Below, one piece after another: positions 50,258 to 59,114 of a DNA stretch of 64,000 bases (position 1 is the first letter of the stretch; every line of letters starts with the position of its first letter). The translations under genes and the position numbers were made by a program. The stretch is from assembly GCF_000723885.1 (NCBI RefSeq), contig NZ_CCDG010000059.1, positions 62,001 through 126,000 on the forward strand, written 5' to 3'. Below the pieces are notes generated by a model. It made no database searches. It saw only the letters and a list, made by a program, of their open reading frames with translations, and was not told the DNA's origin. The stretch is from Paenibacillus camerounensis. Lineage in GTDB: Bacteria; Bacillota; Bacilli; Paenibacillales; Paenibacillaceae.

Positions 50258-52111
50258 ATGGATTTGGCCTGTTTTATACATGAACCCAAGAGCCCTTTAT
50301 CCTATGCCTTTGATGCTGAAACCCTGCATATCCGCGTGAAAACCAAAAAAGATGATCTGAAGTCGGTCACCGTGCTGGCGATGGACCCTTTTAACTGGAA
50401 GCCGGTATCGCGGGATTCGCATGTCTATGAATTTGCTGTTGATATGATGCAGCGGGTAGAGATGAAAAAGGAATATGTCACCCGTTACCACGACTGCTGG
50501 TTTGCGGAGCTGACCGGCTTTAACTGGAGAAGAATTAAGTACGGCTTTGTGCTGGATGACGGGGAGGCAACCTGCTTTGCCGGCTGTCAGCGGGTGACTC
50601 CGCTTGTCCGGGAATGGGCACCGCCTAAGGATTACACGAACTATTATAATTATCCGTACATTCTTGAAGAGGATTTGTATGAGGCACCCGAATGGGTAAA
50701 GGAGACCGTCTGGTATCAGATTTTCCCGGACCGGTTCAACCGCAGCAGCTCGTCCGCGCCTTCGGACCGTATTCTGGAGTGGGGCAGCGATCAGCTTGAC
50801 GGTAACGGCAAAATATTCGGCGGCAACCTGCAGGGTGTCACCGAAAAGCTGGACTATATCCAGGGGCTGGGCTGCACCGGGATCTATTTTACCCCTATCT
50901 TTGATTCGCCCAGTTCTCATAAATACGATACTAAGGATTATTTTAATATTGATCCCGTCTTTGGGGATAACGAAATCCTCGGTAAGCTGGTGGAGGAAGC
51001 GCATAAACGGGGGATCCGGGTCATGCTGGATGCGGTTTTTAATCACTGCGGGTATGAGCATCCGTTCTGGCAGGATGTGCTGAAGCAGGGGCGTAACTCG
51101 CCTTACTATGACTATTTTTATATACTGGATGGGGACAAGGAGATTATACCGGACACGGAGCTGGCTGCCAGGGAAGGCTATTATTTCGGGGAGCATCTGA
51201 ATTACCGGACATTTGCCTACACCGAAATGATGCCCAAGTGGAATACGGGAAATCCCGAAGCGCGTGAATACCTGATCAGTGCCGCAATATACTGGACGGA
51301 ACGCTATAATATCGACGGCTGGCGCCTGGATGTGGCCAACGAGGTATCCCATGATTTCTGGCGGGTGTTCCGCACAAAGCTGAAAAGCATCCGCAGTGAC
51401 ATCTACATTCTCGGGGAAAACTGGCTTTATTCCAATCCCTGGCTGCAGGGCGACCAGTTCGATGCGGTGATGAACTATGAGTTCACGTGGCCGGTTACCC
51501 GGTTCTTCGGTACAAGAATGCCCCAGGAGGAACAATACAGTGCCGAGGATTTCAGGTATGCCATCAACCAGCTGCTGGTCAGCTATCCCAAGCATGTGGC
51601 CCTGAACATGTTCAATCTGCTCGACAGCCACGATACGGCGCGGATTCTGCATCTCTGCGGAGATAACCCGGAGCTCGTCAAGCTGACTTATGTCTTCCTG
51701 CTCACTTATGGCGGCTCGCCGAGCATTTATTATGGCGGTGAGGTTGGCGTTGGCGGCGATGAGCATCATAACCGGCAGTGTATGCCGTGGAACCCGGAGG
51801 AGCAGAATCAGAATCTGTATGAGACGGTCCGCAGGCTGATCTCGCTCCGGCGGGAGCATCCGCAGTTTAAGGAGATTGACCTGGAATGGCTGTCCGCAGC
51901 GGGGCATGAAGAAACATTGATTTACAAAAAAGCCAGCGCAGGAAAAGCTCTCTACGTGCTGCTTCATAACGCTGCTGTTACTGAGGCTGTAGCGCTGCCT
52001 GAGCAGCTGCGCAACCGGAAATTAATAGATTTGTATAATAATCAGGAGCTGGAAACGGGTAAGGAGATAACGCTTCTGCCATATTCCTTCCTGCTGCTGG
52101 CGGAGAGCTGA
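50258..52111 (+). CDS. GH13 neopullulanase/cyclomaltodextrinase-type alpha-glucanase
   Basis: 617 residues. A CBM34-like N-terminal domain (about 1-125) precedes the GH13 barrel. The four conserved regions are DAVFNH (from residue 258), GWRLDVANE with nucleophile Asp 358, LGENW with acid Glu 387, and DSHDT with Asp 459. No signal peptide, so it acts in the cytoplasm on imported malto-oligosaccharides, cyclodextrins or pullulan fragments. GAGGAG precedes the ATG. The debranching-type gene follows after 40 bases. Confidence 0.92.
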   Translation: MDLACFIHEPKSPLSYAFDAETLHIRVKTKKDDLKSVTVLAMDPFNWKPVSRDSHVYEFAVDMMQRVEMKKEYVTRYHDCWFAELTGFNWRRIKYGFVLDDGEATCFAGCQRVTPLVREWAPPKDYTNYYNYPYILEEDLYEAPEWVKETVWYQIFPDRFNRSSSSAPSDRILEWGSDQLDGNGKIFGGNLQGVTEKLDYIQGLGCTGIYFTPIFDSPSSHKYDTKDYFNIDPVFGDNEILGKLVEEAHKRGIRVMLDAVFNHCGYEHPFWQDVLKQGRNSPYYDYFYILDGDKEIIPDTELAAREGYYFGEHLNYRTFAYTEMMPKWNTGNPEAREYLISAAIYWTERYNIDGWRLDVANEVSHDFWRVFRTKLKSIRSDIYILGENWLYSNPWLQGDQFDAVMNYEFTWPVTRFFGTRMPQEEQYSAEDFRYAINQLLVSYPKHVALNMFNLLDSHDTARILHLCGDNPELVKLTYVFLLTYGGSPSIYYGGEVGVGGDEHHNRQCMPWNPEEQNQNLYETVRRLISLRREHPQFKEIDLEWLSAAGHEETLIYKKASAGKALYVLLHNAAVTEAVALPEQLRNRKLIDLYNNQELETGKEITLLPYSFLLLAES

Positions 52112-52151
52112 TAACGAACTGAAATAAATGGATCTGGAGGATTTTGAGAAA

Positions 52152-54428
52152 ATGACAGACGGCTACGTATCCGATTCTTTGGAGCAAATGAAGATTAAGG
52201 TAAGCCGTGGGGCCAACCGCGCGGTTTCCTTTACCAATAAAGAGGCCTGTTTTTATTACACGCAGACCCATGTGAATGATCATCCTGAGCATGCTTATTT
52301 TGAAGGGATGAATGTGGCGAAGAACCGGATTTTTGGCGGATATACGCTTTATGCTGACCGTCAGGAGCTGGATAATGAGCTGGCTGAGGTCCAGGTCAGT
52401 CCTTATTCACTGGTTCGTATCCACGGGAGCATTACGGAAGAGCTGTGGCTGTACGATTACCGGAATGTACTTGAGGTCGGCCTGACAGGCTGTGGCGCCA
52501 GCATCGGCATTTCTTTAAAAGGCAAGGAACTGGAGTTCCTGGAGCTTACTAAGGATACGGCTTACTTCAAGGCGATGGAAGGGGACTGGATTATCGCTCT
52601 GCGTGCCATGGGCAACGGGCCGTTAATGATGGAGAAGGGAGTCTTCCAGACCAACGGTGCAGCAGGCGGATTCTTTATTTCTGCCGCTGCAACGGCTGAA
52701 GAAGCTGCGCGGCTGATTGAGGATACCGAGCGGCAGAGGGCTTCGCTGAAGGCTGAGCGTAAACGCCGGATGGACGATTTTCTGCAATATAATGTGTATC
52801 TGGACAGCAGTAACAAGGAGCTGAAGCTTGCGCTGAACTGGATCAGCCTGACCATGGATCAGCTGGTAACGAGGCAGCAGGGGGAAGGCATCTATGCCGG
52901 ACTGCCGTGGTTCAATGAATATTGGGGACGGGACCAGTTCATCGCGATGCCGGGAGCGGTGCTGGTCAGCGGCCAGTTTGAGACGGCGAAGCAGATTCTG
53001 CTGTCTTTTGCGGAATACCAGAATACAGATGAATCGTCGAAGTATTACGGCAGGGTTCCGAATATACTGGCTCCTGAAAATATCGATTATCACACCACAG
53101 ACGGTACGCCCCGGTTCATTATTCAGCTGCAGGATTACGTGAATTACTCCGGGGATACCGGCATTATTAAGCAGCTGTACCCGGCAGTATACAGCAGTAT
53201 CGAGGGCTCCATCCGTCACTGGGTGGATGAAAAGGGTTACCTGACCCATGACGATAATGAGACCTGGATGGATGCGCGGGATGCAGAGCTTAACTCCTAT
53301 TCCCCGCGTGATACACGGGCCAATGATATACAGGCGTTATGGTACGGCCAGCTGCGGGCGGGCGTTTATTTTGCCGAATATATGGGTGACCGGGAGAAGG
53401 CTGAGCAATGGGGCAGTCTGGCTGACGCTTTAAAAGAGCATGTTGCCGCCGATTTCCGTGCTCCGGCTTACCCTTATCTGGCAGACAGGCTTGATACGGC
53501 CGGTGCCCCGGAGTTCTCGCTGCGACCCAACCAGCTGTTTGCCTTTGACCTGTTCGATGACCGGGAATTCAAGAATAGAGCAGTCCGTACAGCCTGGGAG
53601 GAGCTGGTTTATCCTTGGGGCACGGCGTCTCTGGACAGACGGCATCCGTTCTTTCACCCGTTCCATCTGACGGAGCATTATCACAAGGACGAGGCTTACC
53701 ATAACGGTACGGTATGGACCTGGCTGAACGGGATTGCCATGCAGCGGATGATCGAAGCCGGGCAGGAAGAGACGGCTTACGGGCTATTCAGGAACATGAA
53801 CCGGCAGGCTCTGGAGCTTGGCGTAGTGGGCGGACTCAGTGAAAATCTGGATGCATATCCGCAGGAAGGAGCTGACCGGGCGAAGCTGACCGGCGCTTAT
53901 CTGCAAGCCTGGTCGAATGCTGAGCAGCTGCGGGTCTGGTACCAGTATTTCCTGGGCATCCGCCCGGATATGATTGCGGGCAAGGTTGTGCTCGCCCCGC
54001 GTATACCGCAGGAGCTGACGGATGTGCGGTTCCGGGTAAAAACGGGAGAGGGTATGATAGAAGCTGATTATGCCTCCACCGGCGGTGAGCAGCTGTATAT
54101 TTACCGTTTCACAGGAGTGACACTGACCGCTATTGTTGATATATCGGCGTTTGAGCCTGCGGAAATTCCGGTCTCAGACGGCAATGAGCTGCGTATCCGC
54201 ATTAGCGGGGACCGGCTGACGGCTGAACTGCTGGTGGAAGGAAGCGGTGAGCGGATTGGCCAGTGGGCAGCAGGCAAATCTGCTGACAGAGCTGAGCAGC
54301 AGCGGCAAAGTGACCTGATGATTGGCGGGGTGCAGTTTGCTGAGCCGCTGGCGTTATCGGAGCATCCGGTGATGGAGCGGGAGACTGGTGCGGTGGAGAG
54401 AGATGGGAAGGAAGATAAGGAAGAGTAA
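52152..54428 (+). CDS. glycogen-debranching-type amylo-alpha-1,6-glucosidase
   Basis: 758 residues. N-terminal beta domain (about 1-240), then an (alpha/alpha)6 barrel with GLPWFNEYWGRDQFIAMPGA, DNETWMDARD and the late HNGTVWTWLNG and GLSENLDA segments, as in the GDE C-terminal/GH133-like family. It probably cleaves alpha-1,6-linked glucose stubs. ATG 52152 has GGAGG eleven bases upstream; ATG 52128 has none. It acts with the preceding GH13 enzyme on branched alpha-glucans. The C-terminal 50 residues are charged and probably disordered. Confidence 0.85.
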   Translation: MTDGYVSDSLEQMKIKVSRGANRAVSFTNKEACFYYTQTHVNDHPEHAYFEGMNVAKNRIFGGYTLYADRQELDNELAEVQVSPYSLVRIHGSITEELWLYDYRNVLEVGLTGCGASIGISLKGKELEFLELTKDTAYFKAMEGDWIIALRAMGNGPLMMEKGVFQTNGAAGGFFISAAATAEEAARLIEDTERQRASLKAERKRRMDDFLQYNVYLDSSNKELKLALNWISLTMDQLVTRQQGEGIYAGLPWFNEYWGRDQFIAMPGAVLVSGQFETAKQILLSFAEYQNTDESSKYYGRVPNILAPENIDYHTTDGTPRFIIQLQDYVNYSGDTGIIKQLYPAVYSSIEGSIRHWVDEKGYLTHDDNETWMDARDAELNSYSPRDTRANDIQALWYGQLRAGVYFAEYMGDREKAEQWGSLADALKEHVAADFRAPAYPYLADRLDTAGAPEFSLRPNQLFAFDLFDDREFKNRAVRTAWEELVYPWGTASLDRRHPFFHPFHLTEHYHKDEAYHNGTVWTWLNGIAMQRMIEAGQEETAYGLFRNMNRQALELGVVGGLSENLDAYPQEGADRAKLTGAYLQAWSNAEQLRVWYQYFLGIRPDMIAGKVVLAPRIPQELTDVRFRVKTGEGMIEADYASTGGEQLYIYRFTGVTLTAIVDISAFEPAEIPVSDGNELRIRISGDRLTAELLVEGSGERIGQWAAGKSADRAEQQRQSDLMIGGVQFAEPLALSEHPVMERETGAVERDGKEDKEE

Positions 54429-54513
54429 CATGGTGTCAGCTTTAGCACGCCTGCTGGTGCTGCGGGATTAGAGCAGGTAGAGACCGTGTGGAGCGCCGAT
54501 GAGGTGAGAGAGT

Positions 54514-54543
54514 GGAATGAAGGGGAAAAATCCCTTCCATTCC
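54514..54543. repeat. AAGGGGAAAAATCCCTT hairpin, third copy
   Basis: GGAATGAAGGG / CCCTTCCATTCC around GAAAAAT. Same core as the two units at 21678 and 21730. It lies between the glucosidase gene and lacI; there is no T run, so it is not a normal terminator. Nothing else is seen in 54429-54610. Confidence 0.6.
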
Positions 54544-54611
54544 ATCCCGGCACCCGGCCAACAGGCGTCATAGTCCACCGTGGATATACCTGCAGCCTCC
54601 TAAAAAGGGCT

Positions 54612-54639
54612 TTGCACATTTGATAACACGTGTTATAAT
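54612..54639 (+). promoter_or_regulatory. lacI-type gene promoter with operator in spacer
   Basis: TTGCAC, 16-base spacer, TATAAT. The palindrome ATAACACGTGTTAT (54623-54636) fills the spacer and enters the -10 box, so a bound repressor would block RNA polymerase. The predicted transcription start is only about 12 bases before ATG 54658. Confidence 0.8.
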
Positions 54640-54657
54640 TTTGCCGAGGTGCAGAAT

Positions 54658-55767
54658 ATGGGTAAAAAAAGAGTGACCAGCCATGACGTTGCCAGGCTCG
54701 CGGGCGTATCCCGCAGTGTGGTATCCGCTGTGCTGAATGATACGCCGGGAATCGGGGTCAGCGCCCAGACCCGGGAGGCTGTGCTGCATGCCATAGCAGA
54801 GCTGAATTACCATGTGGATGCCCAGGCCCGCAGCATGAAGACCGGGCGCAGTATGACGCTCGCCGCCTTCGGGGATACCCGGCATCCGCTGTTCATGCGG
54901 CTGCTTGAAGGGATGCAGCGGGAATGCGAAGTAAGAGGCTATCACATCCTGCTCTGCTCACCAGGGGAGCGAAAGTCAGGAGAGGCAAGAAGGGCGCTGC
55001 TGGATCTGTACCATCAGCGGAAGATTGACGGCATTATTACCCTGGATGAAACGAGTTACCGTAGTGCGGATTGGGCCGCCAAGATACAGGAAGCCGCTGT
55101 CCCTTATGTATCTGTAGAAGGGTATGCCGAAACCGAAGGTGTATACTCCGTACTTGCAGATTACCGGGGGAGTGTGCTGACCGCGCTGGACTACTTATGC
55201 CGAGATAACATGTCCGGGGAGACAGCGCCAGCTCCGGTATATGTAGAGGTGTTTCACGGAGCCGCAAGTAAACGGAGCAACTGGGCGGAGCAGAACCGCC
55301 GCAATGCGTACAAGGAATGGTGCAGCCTATATGGGCTGAAGCCTGTTATTCACCGGCTGGATGAACAGGAAGGCACCGCAGGCTGGCTGAAGCTGTTATC
55401 AGAGCTGAACCATCGGAAAGCTGACGAGATGAAGCAGCAGAATACTGACGGGACAAAGGAACAGACGTTGGATGATAGAACCGTTCTGCCGCCGCTGCTG
55501 CTAAACTGGTCAAGCGCTGTTCCGGACATATACCGTGCAGCTCATGCACTGGGGCTGGCAATCGGAGACTCACTACGGATAATGGCTGCGGATAATACGA
55601 TTCAGGGAGACCGCCTGAGCGTCCCCACCTTAAGCTGTGTGGAAATTCCTTATGTCGGCATGGGTGAGGAAGCGGTGCGCTGCCTCTTGAAGCAAATGGA
55701 ACAGGAAGCCGGCGAACCGGCTAAGCTGTGGCTGCCGGCGGTCTTGAAGCCGGGTGAGAGCGCGTAG
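54658..55767 (+). CDS. LacI-family transcriptional regulator
   Basis: 369 residues. The N-terminal helix-turn-helix is VTSHDVARLAGVSRSVVSAVLNDTPGIGVSAQTREAVLHAIAELNYHVDAQARSMKTG; the rest is a periplasmic-binding-protein-like sensor. The usual hinge helix (P-A-A-R-S type) reads DAQARS. ATG 54658 has GAGG nine bases upstream; the in-frame GTG at 54649 overlaps that site. Identical operators at 54623 and 55900 point to autoregulation and control of the mannosidase operon, with a mannoside or a derivative as inducer (inferred). Confidence 0.9.
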   Translation: MGKKRVTSHDVARLAGVSRSVVSAVLNDTPGIGVSAQTREAVLHAIAELNYHVDAQARSMKTGRSMTLAAFGDTRHPLFMRLLEGMQRECEVRGYHILLCSPGERKSGEARRALLDLYHQRKIDGIITLDETSYRSADWAAKIQEAAVPYVSVEGYAETEGVYSVLADYRGSVLTALDYLCRDNMSGETAPAPVYVEVFHGAASKRSNWAEQNRRNAYKEWCSLYGLKPVIHRLDEQEGTAGWLKLLSELNHRKADEMKQQNTDGTKEQTLDDRTVLPPLLLNWSSAVPDIYRAAHALGLAIGDSLRIMAADNTIQGDRLSVPTLSCVEIPYVGMGEEAVRCLLKQMEQEAGEPAKLWLPAVLKPGESA

Positions 55768-55856
55768 GTCATTGACCGCGCATGTGCAGGTCGCTTACCT
55801 CAACACCCCCTCATTTATGTGGCAGGCGGGAATAAGAGGGATTTAGATGCTATAAC

Positions 55857-55896
55857 AATGGCATGATCCTAACCGGAACTGCCATTTCTTTTTTAA
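55857..55896 (+). terminator. intrinsic terminator after lacI-type gene
   Basis: Stem AATGGCA / TGCCATT with a 16-base loop and TCTTTTTT. It lies directly before the second operator, so the mannosidase genes need a promoter of their own or partial readthrough. Confidence 0.7.
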
Positions 55897-55898
55897 TA

Positions 55899-55914
55899 TA
55901 TAACACGTGTTATA
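55899..55914. promoter_or_regulatory. LacI-type operator of mannosidase operon
   Basis: Perfect palindrome TATAACACGTGTTATA, sharing the 14-base core with 54623-54636. It ends four bases before the GGAGGAGG site of the first mannosidase gene. No convincing -35/-10 pair could be fixed around it. Confidence 0.82.
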
Positions 55915-55932
55915 CCCTGGAGGAGGATGAAA

Positions 55933-58900
55933 ATGTTTTGGACAGATGAGAAGCTGGGCGCACGCATAGCCGAATTAGAGCGTTACCGTTACCGGGACGT
56001 TATCGGGCTGACAGAATGGCTTGGACTTGAGGATCAGGAAGGCGCCAACGGCGTGTATCCGCCTGAATTTGAACAAGGGGAAACTTACCGTGTAGGTAAT
56101 TACTGGACAGGACGGGACATGTACCTGTGGCTGCACACAATAGTAGAGGTGCCTGCTCATTGGCAGGGCCGGCGGATTGTTGGCCTGTTTGATTTTGGCC
56201 GCACGGGCGGCGGGAACAACAGCGGGTTTGAATCCCTGCTGTTCCTGAACGGCAAGCCGTATCAGGGTGTGGATTCCAATCACCAGGAGGTTTTTCTGGA
56301 GCCGGAAGCGGCAGGGACGGCGGTAAGCCTGTCCTTCCGGTTATGGTCGGGACTGGAAGGCGGAGGGCTGCCGGTGCCGCAGGAGCACCGGATCAGGAAG
56401 GCAGAGCTGGCCTGCCTGGATGAAGCCGCTGACAGCCTGTATTACACGGGCCGGGCGGTGCTGGCGGTCTATCAGTCGCTGGGCGGCAGCGATCCGCTGA
56501 AGCAGGAGCTGCAGATGGCGCTTGACCGGGCGTTCCGCGTGCTGGACTGGTCGAGACCGGGCAGTGACGCTTTTTATGACTCTGTCAGGGACGCAGATGA
56601 GCAGTTGGCAGGATCGCTGGCGGCCATGAAACAGAAGCATCCCGTAACGGTAACTGCGATCGGTCATACCCATATCGACGTAGCCTGGCTGTGGCGGCTG
56701 ACTCATACGCGGGAGAAGGCGGCGCGTTCCTTTTCAACTGTGCTGAGGCTGATGAAGCAGTTCCCGGAGTATGTATTTCTGCAGACACAGCCCCAGCTCT
56801 ATGCTTACATCAAGCAGGACTACCCGGAGCTGTACACTGAAATTTCCAGCCGGGTGAAGGAAGGACGCTGGGAAGCCGGGGGAGCGATGTGGCTGGAGGC
56901 AGACTGCAACCTGACCAGCGGGGAGTCGCTGGTACGGCAGCTTTTGTACGGAACGGCCTTTTTCCGGGAAGAATTCGGTGTAGAATGCAAGTATCTATGG
57001 CTGCCGGATGTGTTCGGGTACAGCTGGGCGCTGCCGCAGATTTTGCGGAAGTCGGGGATTGAGACGTTTATGACGACCAAAATCAGCTGGAGCCAGTATA
57101 ACCGTATGCCGCATGACACGTTCCAGTGGAGAGGCATCGACGGCAGCGAGGTGCTTGCCCACTTTATCACTACACCGGAAGGGCCCGAATCAAGCGCCTG
57201 GTACTATACCTATAACGGATTAATGGAACCATTCGCCGTCCAGGGCATTTGGGATTCATACCGGGATAAGAATCTGAACCGTGAGCTGCTGCTTGCCTAT
57301 GGATATGGTGACGGCGGCGGGGGTGTGAACCGGGAGCATCTGGAAATGCGTCGCCGGCTCGACAGGATACCGGGAGTGCCGAATGTGCAGCCCGGACGTG
57401 CGGATGAATATTTTGAACGCCTGAACGAGACCGTCCGCAGCAGTGACCAGTATGTCCATACGTGGGACGGGGAGCTGTACCTTGAATATCACAGGGGAAC
57501 CTACACCAGCCAGGCCTATAATAAAAAAATGAACCGCAGGCTGGAGCTGCTCTACCGGGAGGCCGAGTGGCTGCAGGTGCTGCTGGCTGCCGAATCCGGC
57601 AGCTTCAGCAGGTATCCGGCACAGGAGCTGTACAATGGCTGGATCATTATCCTGCGCAACCAGTTCCACGACATCATTCCGGGCTCCTCGATCCGTGAGG
57701 TGTATGAAGACTCACGTGAGGAATATGCGGAAGCAGAGCGGATCGGCCTGGAATCTGCGGTGAGGGCGGCGGAAGGCTTAACGGCTCCTGCTGCAGCAGG
57801 AGGAGAAGCGCACTATACTATCTTTAACGGAGCATTTTTTGACCGTTCCGGCCTGTTGACTGTTGATGCCCAGGATACCGAAATTAAAGAATGGCGGGAT
57901 GAAATGGGCTCCCTGCTTAGTGCACAGCAATTCGACGGGGAATGGCTGATTAAAGCCCCGGAGGTGCCGATGCTTGCAGCAGCCGTCATAAGTGCCCGTA
58001 CTGCCGGGACAGCCGAAGCTGTTGAACAACCGGAGCCTTTTGTCTGGGAAAACTCCAGGCTCACAACCCCGCATTACATTATGGAATGGAATGCTTACGG
58101 TCAGCTAAGCCGCTTGTTTGACCGCGATGCGGACCGTGAAGTGCTTGCACCCGGGGAGTGCGGAAATGTGCTTCAGGTATTTGAGGATAAGCCGAAGATG
58201 TTCGATGCCTGGGACATTGATCTCTTTTACCAGGAGAAGAAGCGTGAAATAACCGGACTGGTCTCGGCAGAGCTGCTAAGCTCCGGTCCGCTGGCCGCAG
58301 TGCTACAATTCTCTTGGCGTTATATGGATTCTGCTGTCATCCAAAAGGTTAAGGTGTATGCCGGAAGCCGCCGGATTGATTTTGAGACGCTGGTTGACTG
58401 GCACGAGCAGCATCAGCTGCTTAAGGTTGCTTTTCCCGTTGCCGTCCGCTCGACTGAAGCTACCTACGATATCCAATACGGTAATGTTAAGCGTCCGACC
58501 CACTGGAATACGAGCTGGGATTATGCCCGTTTTGAGAGTGTGGGACATCAGTGGGCGGATCTGTCGGAAACGGGCTACGGCGTGAGCCTGCTCAATGACT
58601 GTAAATACGGCTATGATATTAAGGATCATGTTATGCGCCTGTCGCTGATCAAATCGGCAACGGCTCCGGACTGGCAGGCCGATCAGGGCGAGCACCGGTT
58701 CACCTACAGCCTGCTGCCGCATCAGGGGGACTGGATCAGCGGACACACGGCGGAGGAAGCCTGGATGCTTAATAATCCTTTGCGGGCTGTACAGGGAAGC
58801 TTCAACGGAGTAACCGGCAAGCCGCTGTTCCGAACGGACGCTGCAGGAGTCGCTATTGATGCCGTCAAATTGTCAGAGCAAGGAGACAGCTGTGTGATCC

Positions 58901-59082
58901 GGCTGCATGAATACTTCGGCGGACGGCGTAAAGTCAGATTGAGCAGCGGCTATTCCGTCTTATCCTGGCAGCTGTGTGACCTCATGGAACGTCCTGCAGG
59001 TGAGGTGACTTCCGGCGGTGAAATAGAGCTGGAGTTCAAGCCTTATGAAATTCATACCCTGCTGGTTACCTTTTTTGAATAG
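55933..59082 (+). CDS. alpha-mannosidase, GH38 (first of pair)
   Basis: 1049 residues, cytoplasmic GH38 of the bacterial MngB-like type. The zinc site has HID (His 247, Asp 249), Asp 324 in EADCN (also the nucleophile position) and His 579 in QFHDIIPG. The barrel is followed by a helical bundle and beta domains. GYGDGGGGVNRE is a further family mark. ATG 55933 lies six bases behind GGAGGAGG; ATG 55927 is too close. It removes alpha-linked mannose from imported oligosaccharides. The second paralogue follows after 32 bases. Confidence 0.92.
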   Translation: MFWTDEKLGARIAELERYRYRDVIGLTEWLGLEDQEGANGVYPPEFEQGETYRVGNYWTGRDMYLWLHTIVEVPAHWQGRRIVGLFDFGRTGGGNNSGFESLLFLNGKPYQGVDSNHQEVFLEPEAAGTAVSLSFRLWSGLEGGGLPVPQEHRIRKAELACLDEAADSLYYTGRAVLAVYQSLGGSDPLKQELQMALDRAFRVLDWSRPGSDAFYDSVRDADEQLAGSLAAMKQKHPVTVTAIGHTHIDVAWLWRLTHTREKAARSFSTVLRLMKQFPEYVFLQTQPQLYAYIKQDYPELYTEISSRVKEGRWEAGGAMWLEADCNLTSGESLVRQLLYGTAFFREEFGVECKYLWLPDVFGYSWALPQILRKSGIETFMTTKISWSQYNRMPHDTFQWRGIDGSEVLAHFITTPEGPESSAWYYTYNGLMEPFAVQGIWDSYRDKNLNRELLLAYGYGDGGGGVNREHLEMRRRLDRIPGVPNVQPGRADEYFERLNETVRSSDQYVHTWDGELYLEYHRGTYTSQAYNKKMNRRLELLYREAEWLQVLLAAESGSFSRYPAQELYNGWIIILRNQFHDIIPGSSIREVYEDSREEYAEAERIGLESAVRAAEGLTAPAAAGGEAHYTIFNGAFFDRSGLLTVDAQDTEIKEWRDEMGSLLSAQQFDGEWLIKAPEVPMLAAAVISARTAGTAEAVEQPEPFVWENSRLTTPHYIMEWNAYGQLSRLFDRDADREVLAPGECGNVLQVFEDKPKMFDAWDIDLFYQEKKREITGLVSAELLSSGPLAAVLQFSWRYMDSAVIQKVKVYAGSRRIDFETLVDWHEQHQLLKVAFPVAVRSTEATYDIQYGNVKRPTHWNTSWDYARFESVGHQWADLSETGYGVSLLNDCKYGYDIKDHVMRLSLIKSATAPDWQADQGEHRFTYSLLPHQGDWISGHTAEEAWMLNNPLRAVQGSFNGVTGKPLFRTDAAGVAIDAVKLSEQGDSCVIRLHEYFGGRRKVRLSSGYSVLSWQLCDLMERPAGEVTSGGEIELEFKPYEIHTLLVTFFE

Positions 59083-59114
59083 ATCTGTCACATGCATATG
59101 GATGAAGGGGAGGG

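Noticed and set aside
50297..51967. 556-codon open frame antisense to the GH13 gene
   Set aside because: Mirrors the codon structure of a gene with all catalytic motifs; the antisense product shows no domain and has no ribosome binding site.
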